Source: Nigrospora sphaerica
Lineage: Eukaryota > Ascomycota > Sordariomycetes > Amphisphaeriales > Apiosporaceae
Length of the DNA stretch: 64,000 nucleotides
Direction: 5' to 3'
Assembly: GCA_018287875.1 (NCBI GenBank)
Contig: JAGVVL010000001.1
Span: 2,728,001-2,792,000 of the forward strand
Shown: positions 1 to 11,274 of the stretch, one piece after another
Numbering within the stretch: the stretch's first letter is position 1
Layout: the number at the start of each line of letters is the position of its first letter
The notes under the pieces: model-generated
Seen by the model: only the letters and a program-made list of their open reading frames with translations
Databases searched by the model: none
What the model was told of the DNA's origin: nothing
Translations under genes and position numbers: made by a program

Positions 1-3000
1 GGACTGAGTCCTCGGTACATCAATGGTTAGGTAGTCTATGTACTTAAGTAGTTACTCCGCCCCTTGACGGCGGGCTGATGGGTCCGTTATGGATGGGATT
101 GATTGGATGGGCGGTTTTGGCTTAATAATTGGCTGTACCCTCGGAGTCGTCCGACGCTTCTTATTGGCCAGCGGTGATTGACAGGGGTGCATCAGTTGCT
201 CGGCTATCAAGCATCGGGAAACTATACCTCCCATTCGTCCACTCCGCCATTCATATTTCGCAGTCTGTCATGGTCCGTCTGGGATACGGCCTTCCAAGGG
301 CAGCTATGAGCCCCTGCTGATGCTACCCGAACGGTTTCGCCCTTCCAGGTGGTCGTCGTCATCCGAAAGCGTTTTGTGCACTTTGTTTTCCATATGAACC
401 ACATAATTACCTAGCTCGGCCTGTATTCTGGGGGAATGCCTAGGCATCGAGGGTCACCAAAGTCAAACCCGTAGAGACGTGTAACCGATGTCCCTCTTGG
501 CGTCATGGCGACCTTTTCAGGTTTGCGTCGTCTCGAGTCTGTGCTCAATGGGTGCTTTACGCTGGGAAACAAACCTCGGTACTGGATGGGGAGTGGAAGA
601 AAGCTCCACTGCACGATGCTCTCAATATTGGACGGACTGGGTATAGGCGTGGCCCTTGGGTGGTTTTATTTTAAACGGTGCAGCTGCTTGCTTTCTAGTG
701 CATCCTTTCACTCCGTACAAATATCCTCAAGCTTACTGTCCACCCTCTGTACTCAAAACGGGAGGTGGGTATGATACTGGTTATGCCAGCTTAGCCATGG
801 ACCAGGGGCGTCAAGACACCATCGTCGCCGCCCAACAAACGGATTGCTTCACGCCGCCCTGGCCGGACAGGGCAACTTTTGCTCCATACCTAGCACCCAT
901 CGGTGGCGCCGTTTTCAAGCAGTTTAATTGATATGGGAAGTGGTCTCCGCTCTCATCCTTTCGCCGTTCCTGACAGTGCCCAACGTAGTTGTAGTGGTTT
1001 TAGGAACTGCCATCAAAACAATAAGAATGATTGGGAAGCCCCCCTCTCTAGATTAATACCGTGGGTGTTACCGGTGCTGACCAGTAGACCTTGATCGGAA
1101 CCTTCCCCGTCTCCAAGCCCCAAGTGAGTAGTAGTGTGGAGATCATCTCCTGAGCCAGCCAGCCCTGCTGGAGGGGCAGTATCCTCCGTCGAATACGTTT
1201 TTCTATACAAGTAGTTTTTTCACCAGGATAATTACGTTGGTTTCAGTGACGCGATCCGTCTCCGTAACCACAGCGGCAGGATGCCACGCTTCATCAAGTT
1301 CTCGGGCGATTTTCTGTTGTACACCAAACACAGCCCATTGCCGGTAAGTACACTTTCGCAAACCCCGACAACTATTCGCTTTCTGCCTCACGGTCAACGG
1401 TGTCAACTCCAAGTTCTTTTTTATCTGGACGGCTACCTTCTGTATCCCTTCCAAACGGTGGCGCCAGACAACGTAATTATTCCCGAGTTCCGTGGAGCCC
1501 GTTGGATTTTCGCGGCCCTCGTCGTCTGGGGTTTCCTTTCTTCTTTGTTTCCCAGCCCCTCATGCCGCCGGCAGTTGTTAAACATGTGATATCAGATGGA
1601 GAGTTCTTCACACGAGAAGCAATCGGTCCAACCCATAGCACACGTTTACTAGCCAGTCGCGGTTCTAGCTACTGATACCTTGGGACACGAGTGGACCATC
1701 GCAACCACTGTAGAAAACGCTTCCTGCACTGGCCACTTCAGTGATTACTTACCTCGCAACATCCATGCATCGGCGATGGTTCTTGGCCCTTTCGGTCGTC
1801 GGTGCCCAGGTCGTGGCAGACTCGTATAACCTGCTTATCCACGAATGGGACGCAAGACGGCAAAGCCACACAACGCCGTCATTCGTCTGGCATTGGGAAG
1901 GGGAGGTGGAGATAGGATCGACGCCGTCTCAAGTTTTTCGGTTTTGGTTTTACGTACGCAATCAGTCGAACAAAACGTATGGGTGTAGCTGACTTTCTCC
2001 TACCTGGATTGTCCAGTTAGAAATTTTACTCGGGTCAAGGAACATCTTGGAACCACAGGAGCCACTTACCTGCTCTGCCCTTTATCGCCATTTGCATCAG
2101 ATACGACGCCTTAGGAGGCATTCGACAAGTCGTCCTCATTGATGTTCCGCTTCATGTCCTCGGTCATGTTCCGTTCCACATAGTTTCGGTAAGGCACGAT
2201 GTGCTTGAGGGTGATTTATGCCTATACCCAAGTATTAAAAGAGGAAAGGGGGCTGCAGCGTCTAACCACACCAGGCGGTTTCGTTGCAGCGGAAACATGT
2301 TATTGTGTCTCCCTCGGCCCTCTCAGATGACGTGGGCCCCTGCGAGCAAATCCGTCCGACGAGAGATCTGCACAGTTCCGGGAACAAAAGAAGGGTACTG
2401 CTGGAGGTTGTGGATGAAGATCACTATACATGTGCCGCCTCCCGGCGTCTCGAGGGTGAAAACCTAGTGGGATGCCGGCATACTGATCGGGTTCGATGCC
2501 CGTTCCGGGTTGCATGTGGAGACCGGAAGCGGTGATTAATACGAGGGAGTATATGCAGGCCACATTGCCCCCTTCCGCCGCAACGCGTAATATGCACAGT
2601 TGTACACTTCGTCCGCGGCTCCCACTCGCCGCGGCTTGGACAACCAACCCCGGCAGGCAAGGGGGTGAGGGGGGCAGGCATGCGACGGCTGATTAAAAGG
2701 GGGGCAGATTTGCGCAAGGATCCATCCATCTCTCTCTCGGCGGCACCGGCGGCCGAGAAGAGCCCACCCGCCTTGTTTCCTTGTCCCGACCTGGCGATGC
2801 AAAATAGGATGCGCGTCGCGGCCGGGAACCAATGAGGCCGCGCGCCGGAGTCCGGAGCCGCTCCGAGAGGTTCGGGCAACCGTTACTAGCACGCCTCCCC
2901 ACCTTTGCCTTATTACGCAACCGTCACACCACGCTCTAGCTGCCTCGTGCGTCTCGTTGGTGCTAACGAGAGACTGCCTTATCTGTGGATGGCTGCCGGC

Positions 3001-4168
3001 TAGTCTGGTTTGGGAGTTGACATCTCGTGTACGGTACACGACGGCCTTGCATCCTGCCATGACGGAACCCTGTCCAAAGAATGACACCCTCCCCCAGACC
3101 CTCACCAGCTCTAGCCGACCTTCTCGAATTGATCGATGTCCTGGCCTCGGCCGGGACAGGGTCCGAGATCAGGCTGGCAGGCTGACAGGCTGGCCACGCG
3201 GCCGAGAGAAGTGAATGTGGGGGGTTTTGGGCAAGCTTTCACCCTTCCCACACATCCAATGTCATGTTTCCCCTCTGGACGATCCACCTCCTCCCCCCTA
3301 CCCCTCTCTCGCTGTCTAAACAACGTCTTCCCCGGATCTTTTCCGATTTGCGGCGTAACCGTACCCCCTTCGCCCGTTTCGAGGGACCTTGAGTGATCGA
3401 TTGGGCTACCTCGCCAGCAGCCTATCCGTACCGACTCCAATCCCCACACGGCCTGGAGGCCGTCCCCTGCTCGGAACGGCCCCCCGGGTTCCCAAACCAC
3501 GACGATCCTCGGATTGCAAGGAAGAGCACCCCGGATCTGCCGAGTGACGTTGACCCGTGGCATGACCATGGAGACTCTGCGCAGTAGCAGCCGCTGAGTG
3601 GTAAACAGCTCGGGGTTCTCTTGCATGGAGAACGCTCCAATCCCCGCCTGACGAATCTGTCACATGACTGTTGAATGGCATGCATGGACTAAGGGGGACC
3701 AACGGAAACTCTGGGGGACCGTTGCAAGTATTCACTTGGCAGCCAACTCGACAGAGAAGCTTACTAAGGCGGCCATCTGTGATCCCGGCCGAGTGGTGCC
3801 TTGCTCGTCAGCCTGCCTCTGCAACTCAACTGCGTTTTAGGGAGGGGAGTGAGGGAAGAAGACAGACAACAAGCTGCCACTTGGCTCAGTCCACCCTCTC
3901 GTCGCCGGTCAACCAAGTCTTCCATATAACACATTCACAGCAACAGGTTAAACAGACGAACATCTGGCAAAGCGGAAAGGAAGGCAGATAGGTTTCCCCG
4001 GTTCTCGCAACGTCTGTATTCGAATGGTGAGTCACCGAAGAGGTATACTGGTATCCATGCCCCTCTACTGCGACATGCTGCCCGCGCCGTCCACCAACGA
4101 GGACTCGCCGTTCTTTCATTAGCAAAGCAAAATGGGGGGGGAAAGACTTCCAGCGAGCCTTCGTCTCC
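1..4168. other. Intergenic tract with no recognised gene
   Basis: I see no open frame here with recognisable protein features. The longest frames are on the minus strand near 2.4-3.6 kb. They overlap each other in several frames and read as low-complexity Arg/Gly/Pro strings, so I take them as chance frames. A decayed gene or a non-coding transcript cannot be excluded without transcript data. Confidence 0.5.
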
Positions 4169-6386
4169 TTAGCGGCCGCCGCCAATTCTCGAGATGGCAA
4201 AAACGCCGACAATAACAACGGCCAAGGTGACGATGGCACCAGGCAGGAGCAGTTCGTTGGGAACGCCGGCAATGATCTCCTTCTCCTGGATCGGATGGCT
4301 GCTTCGGCTGCTCTTCCGTCTCCGCAACGTCGCCGTGCCCTCGTCGTCGCTTCCCGAGTCCTCCTCCTCGCTGGCGTGGTGGCGTCGGCGTCTGACCTCA
4401 CTAATGGCCGAGCTGGCAGGCGGCGTGGGAATTTCAGGAGCAGGCTGAGGGGTGGCCACGGACAGGGGCGGCTGGTTGGGGTCGTGCACGAAGAGGTCCA
4501 CCTTCTCATGATGGTGCTGGCGGGCCAGCAGGACTGCCTCGAGTAGATCCTGGTCCGTCGTGATGGAGACGCTGTCCCCCTCATCGTCGAGATAGGACAG
4601 GGCGAATCCACCTGGACCTAAACGGCCGTCCTCGACAACGGGAGCCCCGCCAATGGCGTCCACCTCGGAGCCCAGCTTGGACGCCACGCTGTTCACTAGA
4701 GTCTCAATGCCATGGCTGGCAGTCACCTGCAGCCGGTGCACGCGGCCACTTGGCGCCTTGAATTTGAAGGCAAAGGGCAGCTCCGCCACGGGCTGAGGGC
4801 CATGGCCGCCCGCGATGGCCGAGTGCTCAGGCGAGTCCATGCCGACATGCGAGGCCGAGTCGCCCGGCGCAACCGAGTCGTTGATGCGGTCGCGTTCCAT
4901 ATTGTGCGAAACCATGGAGCGGGATGCCACGGTGCCGTGATGGTGGGAACCGTCGCCCGAGACCATGGATTCCGTTTCGTTGTCGATGGACAGCCAGAAC
5001 TTGTTCCACGCAGGGCCCTCGTTATCGCCAGTGGACATGGTGTTGACCTGCTCAAGGGTGGCGTAAGTCAGCTTGAGCACGTCCACCATGCCGACAATCT
5101 CGCCCTGGTCGTTCATGACGGGCAGGTTGAGGTAGTGACCGTCTGTTGTTCCGTCAGTAGGCTACGCCTGGGGGGGGGGAGGGGGTTAGAGGGGGCAAGC
5201 AGGTGACCCACCATGCATCTTGCGGAGAGCGGCCTGAATACTCATGTCCATGGGGGCAAAGTCGGGATGGGGCGTCATGACACGGACAACGCTGCAGGTC
5301 GAAGGGTCGAGGCCAGGGGCAATGACACGAAGGACGACGTCCTTGCTCGTAAAGATACCCGTAATTGAACCTTGGTCCTGGACCAAGACAGCCGTCGTGT
5401 GGTTCTCCTTCATGAGCATGGCGGCCTCCTTGACCGAGGTGCGCACGCTGACCGTCGTAGGGGGCATGCCGTTCAAGACGGATTCGAGCGTGGGGCCCGA
5501 CATCTTGGAGCGCAAGGCCTCGACGTACTGGATGATTTGCTGGGGCTGGCTCGCGCCGAGCTCGGACTGCACGCCCTCAAGGGCGGCGTAGAGCTTGGTC
5601 GACGAGGCATAGGCGCGCTCCAGCTTCTCCATGGCGTCGTAAAAGCATTTCGTGATGTCCAGAATACCCGAAATGTCCTGGTTCTCGTCCATGACGGGGA
5701 GATGGCGGAAGCCCTTGCGGACCATGAGGTCGAGGGCATCGGTGGCACTGGTGTCGGTGCGAGCGCAGAGCGGGTTCTTGGTCATGATCTCGGCGATGGT
5801 GACGTTAGTGGCCTTCTGGCCGGTACCGACGACGCGGAAGGCAAGATCCTTGGCGGTGAAGATACCGGCAATGCGGTCCTCGTCATCGGTGACCAGGACG
5901 CAGTCCTCCCGCTTAGCAGCCATCAGTTGCGCGGCTTCGGCGACGGTGGTGTCGGGCTTGATCTGCAGGGCCTGGCTGGGCTTCAGGGCCAGGACGGTGC
6001 CAGGCGGCGCCTTGCGCGAGTGGCGGGCCCGGCTAGGGACGTGGCCCTTCTTCTTGTTGAGGTCGTGCTCGAGTTTACGGCGGATGGCCTGGTGCAGTGG
6101 TCAGCCCCCGATATTCCCCATCGCACACCCGGCCTACGCTGCCGTAAGAGGCGTTCCGTCATACCTCGTCCCTCTTGGACTGCTTCTGCCTGCTGGCGCT
6201 GAAACCCGAAGCTGCGCCGACTTCGCTCCCACCGCCATGGGGCTCCAGAACGGGACGCGGGATGCCGGATCCAGGGGCCGGGGCCGCAGGGCTGTTCGAG
6301 TTGGCGTAGCCTCCTCCTCCTCCTGCTCCGCCGCCACCTGCTCGGTGCCCACTGCGGCTGGGAGTGCCTCTCATATTGCCCGACAT
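4169..6386 (-). CDS. CBS and PB1 domain membrane-anchored protein (Mug70-like)
   Basis: Three exons on the minus strand: 6386-6165, 6088-5212 and 5142-4169 (stop TAA), with introns of 76 and 69 bp (donors GTATGA and GTGGGT). Joined they give about 690 residues. After a Gly/Ser/Pro-rich start come four CBS motifs at about residues 110-165, 172-225, 279-330 and 338-395. Recurring blocks such as GIFTAKDL, GILDITK, GIFTSKDV and MVDVLK mark them; CBS pairs usually sense adenine nucleotides. A PB1 domain (protein-protein interaction) lies at about 485-590 and includes the acidic run DDEGD. The C-terminus has a serine/arginine-rich stretch and one membrane segment at about 662-684, so the protein is probably tail-anchored. 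The second junction restores the CBS4 reading MHDGHYLNLP, which supports the splice choice. This order matches the fission yeast Mug70 family. The exact cellular role is not known to me. Confidence 0.9.
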
Positions 6387-9300
6387 GGTTGCAGGCACGC
6401 GGCGCAGCGACGGTCGAGTGCGCTTGGTTCGGACGCAGGGAAGACGCGAGGGAACGTGTCGATATAGCCCGGCCGGGGGTCTCACGAAGGGTGAAGGTGG
6501 GCGAGACTTGTCGGTCGCGTTCTGACTGCGGCGGCGGCGGCGGCGGCGACGACGACGTTGGTGATGACCGGGAAATATGCGGGCGGTGGTCACAAGGGGG
6601 GGGTTCTGCTTTTTTTTTCGCGCTCAGCGGTTTTGTCCGGGGGCTCGCATGGGATGGCAGAGAGGAACGTCGGGAAATCTTGATGGATCCCGGCCGGTCG
6701 AGACCAATCAATGCCCGTTGAAATTACTTGTATGAGCTGGCCGCTGCACAAGCTGCTGCGGGTGCTTTGGTGAAGGCCGGCGCAGCCACTAAACGCATTT
6801 GATGAGGGGCACTTTTGGGGCGGCTGGGGCGGCCCAAAGGGCTACCACACCTGCTAGACTGGCCGACCAGGCCTAATCCCAACTCCACCATTCCATTCTC
6901 TCTACCCCTCTCTCTCCCCCCTTTCCTTGCCCTGTGTGTCCTGAACGCCAATTTGGTGGGCTGGAGGCCCATGCGTCCTGCATGTGACATGCAATCGTCT
7001 TGAGATCAGGAACCGCGCAGTCGGATTGTCTACCGACGCTGCTGACGTTCTGCAATGTCCCGACTTTTATGCCATGCACTCGGGCCGCAGGGCGAGGCGA
7101 TGCATTGAGATGGGTTGCGATTGCGCTCGAGGGCGAGGGGATGCGCCCGCCTGCTCTATCGAGCGGACTGACTCACTGGCAACCCCCGCCCGCCTTCTTT
7201 CGGTACTGGTGCTTGCATCCCATCCCACCTGATCAGGCCTTCCATATCGGGACGGGATGTGTGATTTAACCTTGTGCTCTCTGCTGCCGATACCAGCCAC
7301 ACCACCTTCATGCCGCTTGCCGCCAGTCCGCTTGTTCGTGAACCCAACGGGCGCATGATACATTGAAGCCTCAGCGCCGATTTATCATCTTCCCTGTACC
7401 TGGCTGCCCGTGTTTGCATTTTGGCAACCCTGGAGCGTCACGCCGCGAGGTCGCCGTACCACGGGCGGCACGTGGGATGGATGGGCTCCGCCCCCCGTCC
7501 CAAGTTGTTCGGGTGGTTTCGGGCACAGCTGACAGGCACCGGGTGAGCGAGATTTCGTCATTTTCCCTCAAGCCGACTTTCCCAGCTGCTACCAGTTGAG
7601 CAGCCAAGGCGCCGGTCCCTTGCAGGCTTCTTTTTCATTTCGACCGCAAAGTTTCTTTGGCACAGCACCGTTGCGAATGCTGCCACTTCCGCAACAACCC
7701 GACAGGATGCTACCAGGATACGCAATGAATCCCTTGCGCCTCTCTTTTGACCCAGCGCCCTTGGTCAAAACCCGAGGTCAGCGTATCGGGCGGTGGTATC
7801 GGCGTTCAGGTGCTTATCTATCGCGCCGACTTCGGCCGGAGCATATGGCGCCGCCGCTGTCACGGAAGCGCATGCAGACAGCCATGTTGACCCGTAATAG
7901 TACTCGCGGCTGTAGGTTGACTGCCGGGCCGGCGACGTTCTTCAGCTCCATTGTGTCTCCGCCGTTGAACCGTCCGAAGACGGTTCATCCCGCGCCGACG
8001 ACTTGCCATATCCATTCATCACCGCCAGGACCGTTCTTGGCGAGACTGCCACCCTCACGTCGCTCGGCTTCCCAGCCTGAGACTTTATGGCCGTCTTCGA
8101 AATATCTAGCAAGGTGATCCATTCACTGGGGAGTATGAGGGGGTCATGTCTGAAATTAGCGGGCTTCTGCATGAGCTCTTTACCTTCGAGGCGGCGTTGC
8201 TCCGGGTCAAGCGACTCGGCCTCCGTGATGGCCAATTATGCGACTGCCATGCCCTTCAGCAAGCAGCAGCCCCATGCCAACATGCAATTTGTAGGTTCAT
8301 GGCTGAGCTCGCCTGGCACGATTATCAGACTTGTTATGTGCATAACACACAGTGTCACCTCTCAGCTTCCTTAAGAGATCAAGCGACAGAAACAAAGCTA
8401 CATGGTCGACGGTCGTTATAAAAAAATAAAAAATAAAAACCTTACACCATTTCACCCGAAATTTACCGGACCAGCGGGGGGGAATGAAGCCGTAGCAAGT
8501 TGATCCACCACAGCGATTGAAATACCCATAATAGGCCCTGCAGACCGTACCAAGAGCAATGTTTGGAGCCACTCCCTCAGTGCAAAGGAAGACCAGCAAC
8601 AGGACGCACTCATTCGCAGATGTCGTCCTCGGACGGTACATAGAGTGGGTGTTACAGCGCGTCTGGACCAACTGCCCGCTGAGGCACAAAGCAAATGCTT
8701 CGGGAATGATCCACTTATTGGATCATTCTGTTCAGTTCTGCACTACAAGGGCTACTCCTGCAGGGACCAATCTGCCAGGTCGTAACAGTGGGCTGAGAAT
8801 AATTTAATACGGACACGACGCGTGGAGAGTCAGGAGACGGGTGAAGTAAAAACACTTTTCCATCGCGTCGGACGATTAACGAGCTTAACTCCTATCTGTC
8901 ACTTATAAGGACCCGATGCGGGCAGACTCTGTCTTTTATTCCCCTTTCGGGTAGTCTGGCCTCCTCCGAGGCAGCGGCGCAACGTCACTGGCAGCCGGAG
9001 CAGCCACGATAAGCGTTTTCGCCGAACTTTCCTATGTTTGCACTGTACTTATGTAAAGTATGGTGCATAAAGGGGTAGGCTTGACCAGCGGAGCATCCAA
9101 ACTTATGCCAGCGACGACGACGCAGCGGCGTAGAATCTCCCGGGTCTGCGTGGCGACTTTCCCGACAGTATAGAAGTGGTTGTTCCGAAGATGCTGGCAC
9201 TTTTCGGCGTGGATACGGCCATCAGAGACGCTCTAGCTTCACCATTGCCATTGCAGGAAAGCCGAAGCAGCTGCACATTTCATGATTAGTAGTCGGTCAG

Positions 9301-9570
9301 CGCGGGCCACGATCAATGACATACTGGCGGTGGGTCCCATTGTGGGACGCGGAGCAAAAACTCGCAGGGCCTGTACGATAACTCGCGCGCAAACCTTAAA
9401 ACAACCTCGTGAAACGACGAGGCAATCCAACGTTCCCATCGCTTGTTCTCGCCACTTACCTCCGCTCTCGTTACCAGACGCCATTGACCCATCCCTTATC
9501 CTTCGAGGAGCGTCGCGGGTCCCCTCCTCGGGAGAGATGCCTCCTTCCTACGGGTCGCAGGCCTACTGAG
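6387..9570. other. Intergenic tract with no recognised gene
   Basis: This stretch lies between the divergently placed CBS/PB1 gene and the methyltransferase gene and must hold both promoters. A purine/pyrimidine-biased stretch follows the CBS/PB1 start, with a G8 and a T9 run near 6597-6618. A 97-codon minus-strand frame at 8235-7942 has a protein-like composition but opens after a stop without an ATG, and I do not recognise it. I see no RNA gene or repeat. Confidence 0.45.
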
Positions 9571-10396
9571 ATGATCGGTTTCAAGACGGAAGATGTCTAC
9601 GAATGGTTGACGCCCGCCGACAGCCTCGATGCCGTCGTGCGCGGGGCCCTAGGCGGCAGCCCGGCGCGCCAGCCATCCATCTTGCACATCGGCTGCGGCT
9701 CGTCCAACGTGCCCTTCCGACCGCGGCGCCTGGTCGCCAGTGCGAAGCAGGTCACTAACGTGGACTACTCGGGCGTGGTCGTGACGAAGTGCGTCCAGCG
9801 CGAGCTGCGGTTCTTGGGCACCACGGGGGGCCCACGGGCCTTGGAGCGCATGCGGTGGGAGACGGCGGACCCGCTATCGGCCGAGTCCCTGGCCGCCGTG
9901 ATGAGGGCGGGCCCCGCGGGCGCGGACAAGGGGCCGGCCCTGTTTGACGTGGTCGTGGACAAAAAGCACCAGCGACAGCATCGCGTGCTCCGCCGACGCC
10001 GACGTGCTGCTTCCCTTTGCGTCCCCCGCCAAGCCCGGCGCCGACGCCCCGGCGCCGCCGAGAAAGCCCTTCAAAGCCCACCCCCTTCACCTGCTTGCCG
10101 TCCATCTGGCCTCTGTGACGCGGCCCGGCACTGGCCGCTGGTGCGTTGTGTCTTACTCCGATGATCGCTACCCCTTTCTCGGCAGCGCTACGAAGGCAGA
10201 CGGGGATGCGGGAATCGACCCGTATTTCCTTGACAACGGGTTTCCAGACCCCCGGACGCTCTGGAAGCTAGAGTGTAGACAGGAGATCGTCCCCGAGGGG
10301 CAGCCCGAGACCCCTACCAACGGGGAATTTGTCGTGCACCGGCCCGCCACGACACACTGGCTTTCTGTCCTTGCACGTACGGAGGCGGAGCTTTGA
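9571..10396 (+). pseudogene. SAM-dependent methyltransferase, METTL13-like, frameshifted
   Basis: The first frame runs from ATG 9571 to about 9960 and holds a class I methyltransferase fold. It shows SAM motif I (ILHIGCGSS), the acidic end of strand 2 (VDYSG), and FDVVVDK as motif post-I/IV. The protein then continues in the +1 frame as STSDSIACSADADV and so on to TGA at 10394-10396. The two halves meet at a run of five A at 9961-9965, where four would keep the frame. Without the extra base the product would be about 274 residues, close to small fungal relatives of the METTL13/EEF1A lysine methyltransferase group. No intron can explain the shift, because no GT-AG pair of adequate length spans it. 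It is either a recent null allele or a homopolymer sequencing error. Transposons begin 50 bp behind the stop. The substrate is not predictable from sequence. Confidence 0.75.
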
Positions 10397-10446
10397 CGTT
10401 GGGTCGAAGTGGAGGCCGGGATTGGCAAGGAGTTTTCACTAATTTT

Positions 10447-10461
10447 ATTAGAGGGTTAGGG
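10447..10461. repeat. Target-site duplication, left copy, of the outer LINE
   Basis: The 15-bp word ATTAGAGGGTTAGGG occurs here and again at 16021-16035, exactly flanking the outer plus-strand LINE copy. This is the signature of target-primed reverse transcription. It lies 51 bp past the methyltransferase stop codon. Confidence 0.9.
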
Positions 10462-11027
10462 CCGACTCGCCGGCGCAGACCGAAAGGCCCCGACGCTCCC
10501 GATCGCAAGAGGTGGCTAAACGAATGGCTAGCTGGAGACTCAGCACACAAGGCTGAGGAGAGAGACTGGCTCCAGAGATGGCAACAAACGCAGAAAAACC
10601 GAACAGCGCGAGCCCCGGCAGTAACCAAGATGCCGCCAGACAAGCACGTCCTTAAGCTCCATAAAGGACTTCACAAGGCAGAGAGCTCGATCCTCGTCCA
10701 AGCGAGGACCGGCAAGATTGGGCTGCGAGACTTCCTTTTTAAGCGCAGGGTACCAGGCTTCGACAGCCCATGGTGTGACTGCGGTCAGGGTAGGGAGACC
10801 GTCCGGCATATCCTCGTTTTCTGCCCACGGGAAAGAGAATGACGAGAGCATCTCGTCCAAGCTCTAGGAGGACCGGTAGACACGGATAGGATGCTCGACA
10901 CCCCCGGAAAAGCAGGAATTATCGCGAGATGGCTACTCCGCTCGGGCAGGCTGGACATGTTCCAGCTGGCGAATCAACTCATCAGCTAGGAAGCGGGCGC
11001 GCTGAGCCCGATCTCGGTATGGCAGGT

Positions 11028-11040
11028 CAAAGAGCAGATA
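11028..11040. repeat. Target-site duplication, left copy, of the inner LINE
   Basis: CAAAGAGCAGATA, 13 bp, is repeated at 15871-15883. Joining the two copies restores a continuous outer LINE 3' end, which proves the order of insertion. Confidence 0.92.
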
Positions 11041-11274
11041 TTGTTCTTACACCTAGCGACCTATCTAGGCCATGAGGACCCCCCGCGCATCTTAGCCTAG
11101 GAAAACCGTTCCGGGCTGACGTCCGGCCGGGTGAAAAACCTAGGTTCCGCTGCGTCGCACCGCTTCTATCTGCTCTTTGACCTGCCATACCGAGATCGGG
11201 CTCAGCGCGCCCGCTTCTTAGCTGATGAGTTGATTCGCCAGCTGGAACATGTCCAGCCTACGCGAGCGGAGTAG

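Noticed and set aside
7942..8235. 97-codon minus-strand frame with protein-like composition (EWITLLDISKTAIKSQAGK)
   Set aside because: It starts right behind a stop without an ATG, the internal ATG near 8172 would give about 75 residues, no splice partner was found and no family is recognised. It is kept only as a weak candidate.
10447..10461. Telomere-like GGGTTAGGG in the target-site duplication
   Set aside because: It is a single unit inside a unique flank, present twice only because of the LINE insertion. There is no array, so neither telomere targeting nor an internal telomere can be claimed.
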